This document shows positions 37,386-51,100 of a stretch of DNA of 64,000 bases, one piece after another (the stretch's first letter is position 1; every line of letters begins with the position of its first letter). The stretch comes from Otis tarda. Taxonomy: Eukaryota; Chordata; Aves; Otidiformes; Otididae. The notes under the pieces were generated by a model that was not told where the DNA came from, searched no databases, and saw only the letters and a program-made list of their open reading frames with translations. A program made the position numbers and the translations under genes. The stretch covers positions 12,480,001 through 12,544,000 of the forward strand of contig CM048560.1 of the NCBI GenBank assembly GCA_026413225.1. Reading direction: 5' to 3'.

Positions 37386-38602
37386 TTTAAAACTTCCATT
37401 AACCAAAACCTGATTAATTACTGGTATCAGGTTTTTGAAGTATGTGTCAGATAAATTTTCATGCCTCTATTTTGCACATGCTAGTTGCAAGAGAGTTCAT
37501 CATTAAAGAAAACAAAAATATACTTTCCTCCCTCAGACTTTCCTATTGTTGAGTCAAACCTACCTAATTTGCCTTCAATTCCAGGATTTTCTTTGTCTTT
37601 CTAAATATAAATGCTAACTTCTTTCTGGAGCTAGTAATAAAACAAATGATACTTTGTATGTATTTAATTATACATTTACATGTAAAATGAGAAAATTATA
37701 CATAGAAATCTGACATTCATGTTTTTGTATACACTAATTACATAAAGGTTTAAGTCATCATTCAAATGCCCTATCTGGGCAACTTGTATATATACTGTTA
37801 TCCATACTTTTCTGTGGTTACTGCAGGAAGAATTAGCTTTTGCAAATTACTATATCTTGAAAACAAAACATAGAAGTACAGCATGGATATAAAAAAAAAA
37901 CCCAACTTTTTTAAACTTCTTAAGAGATTTGGTCTGAATTCCTTGAGAAGAAATAGCAAAGAATACTGTAGTGTCATATTTTATCTTATTTGGTTTTCTC
38001 ATCCCTAGTTAATTGGACACTCTGAGTGAATATTTAGATGAATAGGATCTTAGAAATAATGATTAATTCAAACAAACTGGTATTTTTTTCTTGGGTTAGT
38101 TTTGTCATACGTTGAAATAAAAGGTTACTGAGCCAATAGTGTTGTGTGCACTGAACTGCGCTTAACTGACATGCAAGAAGAAAAATAAGAATTTTATTCC
38201 TAAAATGAGCTCCAACAATTAAGATTTTTTTCTAGGGGAATGGGAGGGAGGTGTTTATGACTCATTTGCCTTGTCTTTCCTTCGCTCAAGCTTCATGCTT
38301 GTGTTTCTAAATATGGCAAAAGAAAAGTCAACTTTGTGAACATTTTCTTTGCAGTAAATACTGCTATATGAGCTTTATGTAAATTATGTACACCATGTAC
38401 TACTGGATTCTGCATAGAGATACAGTAACCGTAGACTGTATGTTGAGCTAATTGCACTGCTGTTAACATCTATCTGTGCTACCACCTGCAATTTAGCTTT
38501 TTATTTTTTGGGGCTGAACTCTTCTCTTCCATTTGAAATAACTAAAACCAGCAGATAACATAATACCAAAATACTCCTCCTAACCTCTGAACACTCTTCT
38601 GT

Positions 38603-38619
38603 AAAAAAAAAAAAAAAAA
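38603..38619. repeat. poly-A tract (A17)
   Basis: The longest A-run on this strand. No gene-like or SINE-like body precedes it, so it is not obviously a retroposition tail. Confidence 0.95.
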
Positions 38620-40494
38620 TGTGAAAACTTGGAGGTAGAATTCATAAAATTGGAGTGCGCTCTCCTTCACAACATGGACAGTGAACAGAGAGAGTTTCAG
38701 CCTTCAAGACTGCTTATATTTTTTCACAACTTCCACTTACTTAAATTATTATGCAAAAAGATTGGGATAGTACCAGGGCTTTCATCTGCTCAAATTTTCT
38801 CCTCTTGTGTCCCCAGAAATTTCCCTGACAAACCAGAAACACAAAATGGTGCTCTCTTTCACTGATATCCTGAGGGCGTATTTGGAGGTGGCTATGCTGT
38901 CTGACTGGGAGACAGTGATAGCTGGCTCAGAAATAAGATGTTATAGCCTTCCAGTCAAGAAAAGTTGCCACAGCAATGATGATGCTGTGAATAGAATTTA
39001 TGGGCTATTGTGTGTTTATCCACTATCATTGCTAAGCAGTGCAAGCAAGCTAGCAAAACTCCCATCAGCCATAGCATCTGTTAAGCTTTAAAGAATAACT
39101 TCAAAATTAGACTGTGTTTGCAAATGCAGGGCTGTGCAAAAAGTGCCATCTGGCCTAGATCTATGGGAGAGTAAATCAGTTTATTTTGTGAAACTGAGGA
39201 GAGGTAGACCCACAAATCCACAAGGCATTTGCATTGAGAATTTACAGTGGTTGACATAGAAGAATAAACCATTTCTGTGCAATAGGATAGTGCAAAACAG
39301 TGCACTTGGTCACACTATGACTTCAGAATAATCTCAGCAAGAGGGAAGGAGAGGAATCCCTATTGGGCTTTTCTAAAGTTTTAAGAAGGTATAAAGAATT
39401 TTGAAAAGGAGATGGATTTCTATGGGGGGTAATAAAATGAGACATGGGTCCTAAAGTATCCTAAAACCACATGATGAAACTATGTGCCACAACAAATAAT
39501 GACAGAATATTTCTGGAAATAAGTGACTTCATTTTACCTTCTGTAACACCTGCAAGCTGGATCTGTTGCTTTAGGCTGGGAAAAGAATATTCAGGCAGCA
39601 CAAAAGTCATCTCTGATCCAAAAGCACCTAGCAGTATCAAAAAGATTATCACACTTGGTCAGTGATTAGTTCAAGGTGATAGGAACAGGTTTTGGAATAT
39701 TGAATGAGTAACTTCTATTTGACACTTTTTGAGGGACTTCAGATATATGCCAAGAGCCTGAAAAAGAATAATTATGTTAAACTACAGTTATGAAAGAAAG
39801 TCAGAAATTTAAACTGCTGGTCAAGTCTTTTTCTGGATTTTTCTTGCAAAAGTGAAAAACCCTGGAGATAACATTCAAAGACAGAGACACAAGGACTAAC
39901 ACTAAAGGAGTGAAGAAATAATACACAAATTATCAGCCACAAAATATTTCAAATGTATAGAGTTTTTAACTGATAGTAGAGCAATGCCTTAGGAGGCAAC
40001 CTAGGAACAGCACTGATACAAAGTTGGCATTTCTCAAGTGAAGCCCGAGCGATAAAAAATGCAGCTGTGCTGAAAGGAGAAGTTGTGTCTGGCCCTGCTG
40101 TTTGGAATGGGACAAGTCAAGCCTTTCTGAGGGCATGGTGGTTGTGCAGCCTCATCCAAAGTTAACAGGATTTATCCTGAAGAAACCTCTGCTCAGTAAA
40201 TCCGACTGACCACACTGCATTTTTGGGGACGTTTGCATTGTCGTGAGAGGAAAATCATATACTAATGGAAGATATGTTTAACTTCCACCTTCTAGAGAGA
40301 AAACAGAATGTACCAACTAGTCACTTCTGGAAATATGAGTAGCGATTTCAGGCACTTAATTCCATGTTCCAGACAAACAGACAAAACTCTGCTTACAGCA
40401 AATGGTGAGGTGGTCGTGAAATTAATTCAGACTTCAATAAGTAGCACAATCTGTGATTTGTGAGAAATTAGGCTTTCTTTAAAGCAGGCCAGGC

Positions 40495-40704
40495 AGTAAT
40501 TCTTTATTGCAAGGGTAGTGAGGCACTGGAACAGGTTGCCCAGAGAAGCTGTGGATGTCCCATCCCTGGAGGTGTTCAAGATTGTGTTGGACGAGGCTTT
40601 GAGCAACCTGGTCAAGTGGAAGGTGCCCTTGCCCAGGGCAGGGGAGTTGGAATGAGATGATCTTTAAGGTCCTTTCCAACCCAAATCATTCTATGATTCT
40701 GTGA
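40495..40704 (+). mobile_element. CR1 LINE 3' end, plus strand
   Basis: Read on the plus strand it contains GAGGCACTGGAACAGGTTGC, a frame encoding WNRLPREAVDVPSLEVFK, then GAGCAACCTGGTC, GGCAGGGGAGTTGGAATGAG and GATGATCTTTAAGGTCC. It finishes with the octamers ATTCTATG (40688-40695) and ATTCTGTG (40696-40703). About 210 bp remain. The minus-strand frames across it (40427-40679) are only antisense shadows. Confidence 0.94.
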
Positions 40705-41945
40705 TAAACAATGAGACACTGCTTTACTACGTGGTGTCTCTGGTATGCTGATAAAGTAAATGGGATGGCAACCTTATCAGCATAGAGAATCTAGCAATTG
40801 ATGGAAAAGGCAAAAATAACAGGAATGGATCTAGAGCTTGAAATGTTTGTCCACTGTCAGATACACAGAGTGACTAGTCAGTAAACCAGATCACAGATTA
40901 GTTGGGGAAAGAAAATGTTGAGGAAGAGCAAGGAGATGAAAATCAGACAGCTGAGAACCTGGAGTTCTTTTCTGAGGTTGCTGTTTTGATTTTAGTAATT
41001 TTGTCTCTTTGTATTTGTGAACCACTGACTCTGTTTATTCATGTTAAAATATACACTGTTGCAAGACAGGCATTCTTTATTTTGTTTTAACATCTTATGC
41101 TATGTAAGAAGCCTCTCAGCAGCAGCGTCAGAGATGAAGGCAGGACGATGGCACAGTGCATGCCAATACTACATAGTGGGATCAGGAACCCAGTGGATTC
41201 CTAGATGATTCCCAAGCAAATGTCATTTGCGCTCATACCTTGCAAGTCTGATGTTGATGACTTCTGAGCTCCTGCCACACAGCAGAGTCCTGCTACTTAC
41301 CCGTAGTATAACATACATAGATTTCAATGTAACAAAATTAACAATTCTGAAAATGTTAATACTAAAGGATTTCTTTGAGGAAGGAATTGACATGGCACCC
41401 ATTTTAGACTCCAAAAAGTAACTAATAAAAAGAAGTTTGTTCCTAGTACTCTGCAAGATTTATGGATGTTCTTATCTTCAGATATATGTGTACTTTTATT
41501 CTAGTTTAAAGTTATGAAGTATTTGAATTTTATTTTTTAATACAATGAGTCTTGCTTATGGCAGTTTTATAAAATTTAAAGAAGATACCTTATCAATTGT
41601 GCCATGTTAAAATTATAATTTGGTGCATTAGAAATTTAAAGTTGCAGCAGCAATTTTATTCACATTATTTTTGTAAAGCTTAGTCCTAACATAATTTTAA
41701 ATCAAGCAATTTGAAATCACTGATTCAAATCACTCCCCTACTGTTTTGGCTCTTTCAGAGGAGACAGGATTAAAGAGCAGGGTTTCTTATGAGAGAAATG
41801 TTTGAAAATGTTTATATGTGGCTGCTTGGTGAGGAACTCATGATTTATAGCATAAAAGAAAGAAAAATAATCTTGCAGCAGCGTTGTGGCAGAGCTTTTA
41901 AAGACAGAACAGTCAGGGCATGTAAAACTGCAGTTACTATAGTAA

Positions 41946-42034
41946 CAGGATCTTAGTCCTTTATAAATGAACAGGAACTTAGTCCTTTATAAATGAACAG
42001 GAACTTAGTCCTTTATAAATCCTTTATAAATGAA
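41946..42034. repeat. 26-bp minisatellite, about 3.3 copies
   Basis: Three consecutive units start at 41946, 41972 and 41998, sharing CTTAGTCCTTTATAAATGA with a CAGGA lead. Unit 1 differs from unit 2 by one base (GGATC versus GGAAC). In the last unit the word CCTTTATAAAT is itself duplicated (42010-42020 and 42021-42031), a nested slippage event. The copies are nearly identical, so the expansion is recent. Confidence 0.93.
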
Positions 42035-43948
42035 TTTGGGGATGTACAGTCTGACATAGTAGCACAATGAAACTACTCACATTCATCACTCTTACCATAA
42101 ATTTGTATTACAGTAGGATGAAAAAAGCCCCATCTGCAGTGCAGCATGTAGAGTGAGTAAAAAGGATTATACTAGGGATTACGCATGTGTGTGAGAAGAT
42201 GGGCATTGTTGTAGCAAGTGGATAACACAGATGGTCAATGCCTTAGTGTCATTTCCTCAATCAGGACTCCTAGATTAATTGATGGAATCAACAGACTCCT
42301 AGGCAGGTTTCTTAGGAGATTCTGTATAGAAAGAAGAGGACTCAGATACTTAATTAACACCTAGAAAGCAAATTACAGAGACATGGAAAACACTCCTAGT
42401 ATGAAGCTTGCACTTGGATGAATTGTGGATACACGTTTGTCATCACTAGGTCATTTTTGAAAGAAAGGATGCGTTGTTCTCTTCTGAACCATTTGTAGCC
42501 CAGGTTAGGTGAATAGGGGTTTGGTTTGGTTTGTTTTTTGAAAGAGTAGCATTTGTTATGTTACTCATATTGTCTCCTGGGGGCATAAGGAGAAAAAAAA
42601 ATGGTGGGATTTTTATGGGTTGTCCAGTGTTCTGTTTAGAAGATGTGTTTAATAAGTGTTAGATAATAACAGTCAGTAATACAAAAACTACATAATGAAG
42701 TCAGAAGCCTGAAGCTATGGTTTTATAAATGAAATCCTTTTGATAAATGGTTGTTAGTTACTAAGTCTGCTCTAACTGGAATCTCCTATAACCTTCTAAA
42801 GCAGGCTTGAGAACAGAAATCTTTTCTGTCCCAGATTTCCTTATTCTGCACGAACTTGGATTTACAACTGTTCCGCTGCATAAAAGGGAGAAAATAGTAA
42901 CCCTAAAATGTGTTATAGCATCTGAAGCACTTCAATAACATGATCACATAACATGCTTAGAGTAGTTTAGATGAGCTTAGGGATACCCTATAATAAATGT
43001 AGTTCAAGTTTTTTATGCCTTGGAAATGTTCCTGTTAATGGAAACACAGCTGTACATGCCGTAATGCTACAGCACCATGTAATGTTACGGAATGAGGGAG
43101 AGAAAATTAAATTCATTTTCCTATTCAGGGAGTTCTGTCAAGGCAGGAAGAGAGAGGAAAGAGAAGAAAATATTTCTTGTTTTCTTCATATACTCTCAAT
43201 TTTTTCAAGTTACTGAGTTCTGGGGTTTAACAGGAATCAGCTGTAAAGGAGGATTAAAGAGGTTCGCATGAGGAAAGGCAGGAACGTGTAGATTTAAAGG
43301 GCATTATCTATTTTATAGCCAATCTGTTCAACTTAATAAAAAGGGTTTCATTAAGTTGATTTTTATTTAGTTTTATGCAATTAATAAGCAGTAACATTTC
43401 AGAAAGTTATAACTTTTCCTGCTCATTTTCCCTCCTGTTAGGGTTTCACAGTATGAACGAAGGGTAAACTTTTCACGATAAAATTGTACTTGAAGGCTCA
43501 GGGGAAGTCCCTCGTCCAGTCTGGCTGCTGGGAATCTTTACAATGAGCCATTCAGGAGCTGAATATTAGTTACAAGCTTAAAAACAATGGCAATATTGGA
43601 GTGGTATCTCTCAGAGGCAGACATGATCTGAGCTATTGTGATGACTTGCCATAGGTGAATAATTAAAGGCACATGTTAAATGGACAAGCTAATTAAACTG
43701 TAATGCACAGTCTGGACATCTGAGCAGTGAGGTAAGGCACTACAGAGCCCATTGGCCTTCCTTTCCCAATTTCTGTTTTTAGTCTTTCTCTAGATATAGC
43801 ATGCGGGCTGTTGTTAGTGTTCGAGTGCTCATTGTGCACGATGAAACTTTGAGCTAAATTAAAAATTTGCTTGAGTAGAGGGAACATTTTAGTTATGCAT
43901 TTACTAGAAGAAGTTTGACGATTCATAAATCTTTGCCATGCAGTTAAT

Positions 43949-43985
43949 AAAAAAAAAAAGGGGAAAAAGAAAGAAGAAAAAAAAA
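43949..43985. repeat. A/G-rich low-complexity tract
   Basis: Made almost only of A and G: an A11 run, GGGG, then AAAAAGAAAGAAGAAAAAA. It is simple purine-rich sequence. Confidence 0.9.
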
Positions 43986-45001
43986 TCCCCTTGCTACCTA
44001 TCAAGATAAGATCGAGGAAGGTTTAAAGTAGTAATAAAAACATTATGAGCTCTTGTATTCTGACAACATAGTCACTTAAACTTCAGTATGACTGGAATGA
44101 AACGCTTAAGATAATAAGGATGCTATCTGTCACCATAAAGCAGGAATGTGCTGACAATTTTTATAGAATTCAGGTTGGCCACCTATCAGCTAATGAATGC
44201 AATGGGTGTTTTAAACCAGCATTAAATTTATATACATTATTCAACTGAAGCTACTGTTACTTGCTCATTAAAAATAATGTACAGATTGTGGCCTCTAAGT
44301 ATTCTGGGATGGATCTTTCAAATTCTTCCTCTTCAGAATGTTTCTGTTTATATAAATAGAGCACACAGAGAATAATTACGACTCCATTTTCAGTTATCTG
44401 GAAATCTCAGCTTTACTATCAAAAGCAAGATATATAAAAGTTGATATAGATTTGAGGCATGGAACACCCAAGTAAGTATTTAAAAAATAAAATATAAATT
44501 AAAACTCAGAATTAAAATGAACCATTTTTTGAAGGGCTTGAGGAAGACTCAAGCAATATGTAGTATCTGATCCAAGAGGCTTCTTCTGTCTTATCGTTCT
44601 AAATGCCCTAGAAATTAATTCCTCTTATGGACTTATTAAGATTTCAAATAATAATGAATACCAGAAGTCTAAGGACTGCATCATTTAGTCATCCTGATAA
44701 AAATATAATAACATTTCATAAGAAATTTTAGAAAGCAAAGACACATAGTATGCTTAGACATATATAAAATCAGTACTAGCTGAAGTACTGTTAAAGATTA
44801 CATCATCTATAGAAGTTCATAATGAATATATGATCACATTAGAGGTGGCAAAAATCTTTCTGGGAATTATTTATTCTTTAAAATTGAATTTCAGTGTAGT
44901 ACAAACTGTTTTCCATCTTGACCCAAATTCAAGGAACAAATTTAGGAAAAGGAAAGTGATACATCTAAAAAACAGTGAAAAGCAAAATGAAATGTTTTGA
45001 C

Positions 45002-45019
45002 TTTTTTTTTTTTTTTTTT
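45002..45019. repeat. poly-T tract (T18)
   Basis: Eighteen uninterrupted T, simple homopolymer. Confidence 0.95.
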
Positions 45020-48000
45020 GAGAGCTGGTTATCCGAGAGGCTTAGGTACTATTTCTAGAACTACAGTAGAGATACTGGTGTTCCTTTGACTCACACTTGA
45101 CATCTGAGAAATACGGACTCAGCTCTGCTGTCTACCAAATTCAGAAGAGGTACAGGAACTTAGGTATATTGCTTTTCCAAGTCAAGTGGTATGGAGTATT
45201 TGAAGATGGCTTTCTCTTAATCTTTCCTATTTAAAGTGTTCCACTTTGCAAAAATAATGAATTATTCATTGGACAAGAAAAACAGAGAAAGTAAGAACTC
45301 TGAACTGAAGCGTCTATTATTCATCCCATGACTTTAAGTGGAGAGGTGAATAGCAGTTGAAAGTTTTTGACAAAAATCTTCTCCAGGGTTGTCTTTTAAA
45401 TATATTTGTCCTAATTGCTTCTGTTACATGTGAAAATTATTACTTATATGGAAAAGGCAAGATCATAAAAGTATACTTTAGTGTTGTTACTTTCTCCAAT
45501 CTTTCTATATATGTGCTTTTTACTCTTTTATTCTTAATAATATTGAATCTTTCTATGCTATCTGCTATCTTGTTTCCCATATTTCTGTAGATCATTCAGT
45601 AATTACTTTTTTCCCCATTTATGGGCATTGTGAATTTAGCTGTGTGGTTGATTTAAAACAAAACTTTGAATCTGAACTAAATCAAGCCTTGCTGAAAGTT
45701 TCTGTAACAGAAGTGTGAAAATCATACATAGAATACCTAAATCAAACTATCAGCTTTCTCACATGCTTACTGTAGTTTCACAGCCTGCCAGAGCCCCACA
45801 GAGTATATAAGCAATATAGTCACTCCCTCTAGTAAGTGTCATTGTATATATTTACTATTCCCTTTAGATACCCACCAAAATGTGGTATGCGTGGGAGTTT
45901 CAAATAACTAATGGCTTCATGATGCAATCATTTGAACATGCAACAACTTTTTGAATTTTTTTTTTTATACCAGTACAATGCTGTATGGGTTACAAAGGAT
46001 TAATAATGTATATAAATGTATATTAGTAGTAGTACAACATCTGTAAAATGCTAATACATATTTTATGGTGCATTCGCAGTACATTATGAATGATAAATAG
46101 GTGACAATACATGCCTTTATAAAATATTTATTATGCGCTCTGGTTTTAGTTATGCTATAAGCTGCTCAAGAGCTATCAACAGAAATTGAATAGAGTTATC
46201 AAGGTTACAGTACACTATTTATAATGAAATGTGCAGGCTTAAAATTAAGTACTGCAAATTATGACAAAAAGTTGACAAGCTACAATTATAAAATAAACCG
46301 TATTCTGGTACAAAGTAGCCCCCTGAGGTGTTCCATCTTTCTTTGAAATATGGCATATGGAGCACTTGTATCAAATTTCCAGCCTTTGGAGTATAGCAAA
46401 ATGAAATTGTATCCGTCACAAATCCCCTAATGAGTCTTTGAAGAAATGTATGTAGTAACTTTGAAAACATAATTTTGGAAAATCAAGAACTACTTCTGTT
46501 GTTAAATGGCTGATTGATGTCCTACATGTCATTTTGATACTGACAAAACAATTCAAAATACAGAATTTTTCAAATATGGATTAATTTATTCTCTTTTTCC
46601 AAGATGGAAGAATAATTTTTAGGTATCAGCTTGTAAGTTCTAATTCTTTTTGCGCCTTCAAACAAGCAATACAAATTACAGTATAATTTGCTATTCTTAA
46701 ATCTCTCAGTTTTCCTTACTCCAAAGTGTTATGCTGCAAAGGAACTTCAAATATAAGTATTAGAAGAGCAGTGTTAAGATGAAAAGAAGTGGTAATACTA
46801 GTTCATATTTAATTAGGAGACAAATCTAGCTCTTATTATACATATGTATATATGCCTTTTTTGAACAATGACTAACAAAATAATTCTTGAGAGATAAGAC
46901 TGTAGTCTAGAAAAAGTCTACCTAAACTTCAGGGGGACTTTAGTCTAAGATATTAGGCCAAAAATAGTCTTTGTTTACATCACAGTTAAAGAACAATACT
47001 TAAAAAAGAATTTTACCTTGCAATAATATTTCCTACTGTATTGCTCTATGTTCTGTGCTGTGGACTCTATGGTCTCCTATGAACCTAAAAGCTATTTTTA
47101 AAGGAAGAAAAAAAATAGTTTGTGTGTGTGGTAAGTAATGGCTTGATAACGTCAGAAACTGAATATTTGCTTAAAGATTCTAGAATGGTCATTGTAGCGG
47201 AAACTTACCTACACTGTCCCTACTACACCTACACTAATGAGCTCCAGTCTGAAGTAGGAAAGGCCACTACTAAGAAAAACTGGTTGTCCGCTTTTCCATG
47301 TCCATTTAGCTTTTGACATGTCTACAAAAACTTCCATTATGCCTGCAACATAATTCAGAAATCATCAGCAGAGTCTGATATGTATATTCTTGTCCTGAAG
47401 AAGTATCAGAAGTATCTGAAACACCATTTAAAAATACTTAAAGGAGGCAAGTGTCTTAAATCTCTCCGATATCTGAAGTGATCTGGGTACCAAGTTTTCT
47501 TGGACTCCTGTAAAACTTTAGTGTCACTTCACATACAGTGTCTTAAGATAAGTTTTTCTTATTTCCTGCTGTTACAGAGATAAAGTCAATGTTCCAGCAA
47601 TGTTAGGATTCCCTTATTTTTTAATTTGTAAGGCTGGATGGCTATAGATTCCTAAAACATTTACTGTCTTTTCTTCTTTCTGTGGATAGAACGGGAAACT
47701 GGGAAAGGTTGTAGAAGACCTGGGCAGCCTAGCTCTTCTACAATAGTCAAACCAGAAAGTCTTTGAGCTGAAAATTGTTGGGAGTTGGAGAGTATTTGTG
47801 TATAAAATACTCTTTTCCTATTCTTTTATTCTCTGTATATTTTTCTTATAATTGTAAGGAGATGGTGTTTGATATGAACTGGACCTTTGTTTTGGTGCAG
47901 CAAGCTTTTTCTTGTCTTCTTCCCTTATGTTCTCCTTGTATCTACAAATACAAGAAATTTTTTGAAATGACATTTCTTTCTGTTACTCCACCATCCTTAT

Positions 48001-48172
48001 AACTGATACTGTAGCACTATACTGCTGTCTAAAGTACTAAAAGAAGGAATTCACCGTGACTTTCCAATTTTCTCTCTCCTGTCATGATATTTCTGATGAA
48101 ATAGCAATGTTTTTTTTTTTTCCACCTAAAATTATGCATATGGCAAAAACTAAAATAACAATAAACTGTTAA

Positions 48173-48196
48173 GGATCTGGATCAGGATCTGGATTT
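48173..48196. repeat. hexamer array, four units
   Basis: GGATCT, GGATCA, GGATCT and GGATTT follow one another without spacers. The short array resembles an early-stage microsatellite. Confidence 0.85.
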
Positions 48197-51100
48197 ATAT
48201 CAGCTGGTGTAAATCATTACAGCTCCGTAGTCTTCAACTGACATGCACCAACAGTTCTGACAGGGAGATCCTGGTTATGTTTGTTTAATGAGACATACAA
48301 CTTCACAGGAGGAGAGTCTCTTCTCTGAATGCCATGTTTGTTTCTAGCTTGTTGAAATGTTCATGAACTATATTCAACTAGAATTACTTAGTCTTAAAAT
48401 GTACTTCTGTTGGTTATTTCCTGACACAGAAAAGGCATCACAGAATTGCTTCCAGGCACTGTATTTCCAGGAGTATTTTAATATTCACATTCGTTAGTAG
48501 AGAAAAACTGTCTTGATTTGTAGTAAATGTAGGCAAGTAGTCTGCCAGACCTGAAAGGTAAACACAGTGAGCTAAATTCATATCCTAATAAATTCACAGA
48601 CCAGCCCTCAGCTGGTGCAACAAAATCATATCAACTTTCTGATTGTTTTTATTGCTTATTTGTTCCAAAATGACCTTCAGTAAGCACTACTTTCCTTCCC
48701 ATCTCCTCAAACAGAAAGAGGTCAGTAAAAACAAGGCTGTCAAATATCTGTCAGACCAGATTTATTGTACTGCTTAAACCTGTTGAAGTAGATTTTTTCC
48801 CCTTCTCTCCTGTAATCTGACCCAGGGGTTAAACTCTCGCGTATAAGATTTTATTTATTTTTTCTCTTTCTTCTTGACAACCTACATGAAACAAAACAGG
48901 TGTGAGTCAAATCTCCAAATCTCTGGGGCATGGAGTGTTTGAGTGAGTATGAAGCTTCTTACTGCTGGCAAAGCTGGCTTTAAAATATTACCTGGCCTCA
49001 GGTATTTTCATCAGTTGACTAAAAAAATAAATCTCATTTTATCTTGCAATTCAATTCTGATATAAAACTGATGCTTCACACAGTCTCCACTAAAGTCACA
49101 ACACATGCCTTGAGGTGAATTTGCCATCCAGCCCAAGCAGGGTAAACTTTGGGAGGTTTTCCTGCCCTTCCATCCCCTTCTCCATCAAGGAGATCTGGTG
49201 CAGAATCAAGCCTCTGCCAGGTTTGCACTGGAAAGTCTAACTAAGAACTCTACAATTATGTCTAATTTTTTTCCTCTATAAAACTAGGATAACATAGTGA
49301 AAGGTAAACAAATTCCCATTGCAACAAGTGGTTCTGTTTACCAGTAACTGGGATCTGCCAGATTCTTTGTTAAGCTGTTACAAAAATCAGCAAGTGCTTA
49401 TAAAATGCCACTCTCTCTGAGATGTAAATTGAATGCCATTATCCCTTGTTTCAAGCATACATTGTATTTAGTATCTGCTAAAGACTGTCAATTTGCAGAA
49501 ACTCTTGTAAAACTGTTACTTAATTTCAAGGGGAATAGTAATGTCTGGTGAACACAGAAGAGGTCCTTAGCACAGCTACATGGATATTATCTCAGCTGCC
49601 ACATTGCTGGCAATATGTAGAAGTTGTTTTACACTGTGCTAAGCCCAGACAAAGTATTCACCATGTTAAGACTACTCATAATGGCAGGCAGCAAAAGAAG
49701 TCTAAGTTTATATTTGCACATTTAATATTCTTTAAACTGATTCTTAAATGCAAGTGTGAGCTACTGTCAGTGAGAAAAGCTTGGTTTTCTTCACTGGTTT
49801 ACTGCTTTTTATTACCTAGTAACAATCTGGCTCATTCTGTTTTCTCTGAGACTAATGTCATTTTTGCTAATGGAAATGTTCCCAGTAAGTATGAAACAGA
49901 TAATGTCAGATGGTCAGATACTAGCTACCATATGATTGAATTTCTCTGAACACGGTCACCTTTTCCAACAAGATTTTGGAAGAAGGGAAATCTGTTCATT
50001 TGTCCAGAACATCGAGTGCTTGAAAGAGATCTGAAAATTTAACAAACAGCTGATGGTGCACCCCACAGTGCACACGCAACACATCCAGTGTGCTGTAGCA
50101 TGCATTTTGAATGAAAGTTAGCTTATAAAACATAGTTATAGAAAAGAGGAAAACAGCAACATCGATAGGAAAGCAAATACTGACCTAAGATAACAAGGGT
50201 TAGATAGGGTGGTTCCCACAGCCCCCAGGATGGGCAGAGATCACAAGCAGAATGGGATGCTTCACCATGGTGTTTAGGTGGGCAGGTTAGCGCTCAGAAG
50301 AATAATAAGCTATACCTCTTTCAGTGCTTTTAAAACAGACTTTATATTTTTAAGAAATTAACCTTTTTGTGTTTCAAAGGAGCTGTGTTGGATCATGTGA
50401 AATCACAATGAATCAACTACAGGGCCTACCCTCTTCTGGGCCTGCAGAACCAGGCTTTACGTACGCCAGCTCTCCTGGTATGAGGTGCAGCCCAGCTGCA
50501 GGAGCTCTGCAAAGGCTCATTTATCCTACTGAGAAGCAACAGGGTTAATTATCTCATGTCTTTCTCATGGCTGAAGCAGTTACACTATTTCTGCTATCTG
50601 AACCACTTCTGTCACTGGCTCTGGATCTGCTTCCCTGGGGTACACAGTTTAGACATGTTGCAGGGTTGCACTTTGTAGGGAATGAATTCACAAGTGAGTG
50701 AATCACTGAATCACTACATTTTCACAGCAGAAGGAGGTCTTGAGACCTGGCATGGTGATGCACCACAGGACCTTGTGAAAAGACAGCAATGCAATTGGCC
50801 TGGTAACTGTGCCAGCCCTGTACCACAGGGCTCTCTTACTCCTGGGGTTGCATTTTTTTTTTGCTCTACATTTTCTAGCCGTGTTTTGCCGTTGTTCTCT
50901 ATTAGAACAGTTAATCCTGCTTGTTATCTAAAAGCTTCTGATCCACTGAGCCTAATAGTATCCACTGAAGGTGTAAACATAAATTGGACTTAACACTAAA
51001 TTTGTTAATCCTGTTAGGACCATAACTCAAATATTCTTTAACCACATGTTATACATACCTACATACCTAGTATAAAATAACTTCTTAAAAATACTAGCTG

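Larger units (their letters stand above)
36446..40494. other. AT-rich non-coding sequence
   Basis: No gene is supported. A17 lies at 38603-38619. Near 37335-37385 the words CTCATTTCATAGACAGGCAG and GATTAGGTAAAT recall the antisense 3' part of a MIR-type SINE, but weakly. The open frames at 38629-39091 (78 and 94 codons) have ordinary composition and no domain. Confidence 0.65.

Noticed and set aside
38603-38619. A17 considered as the tail of a processed pseudogene
   Set aside because: No coding-like or transcript-like body lies upstream and no flanking target duplication is visible.
40427-40679. Two overlapping minus-strand frames (62 and 66 codons)
   Set aside because: They are antisense shadows of the plus-strand CR1 3' end.
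41946-42034. Regular repeats considered as a CRISPR array
   Set aside because: The units are contiguous without unique spacers and the host is a vertebrate. It is a minisatellite.
49548-49949. 133-codon plus-strand frame
   Set aside because: No recognisable motif or domain, and the flanks give no gene structure. Chance is the simplest explanation.
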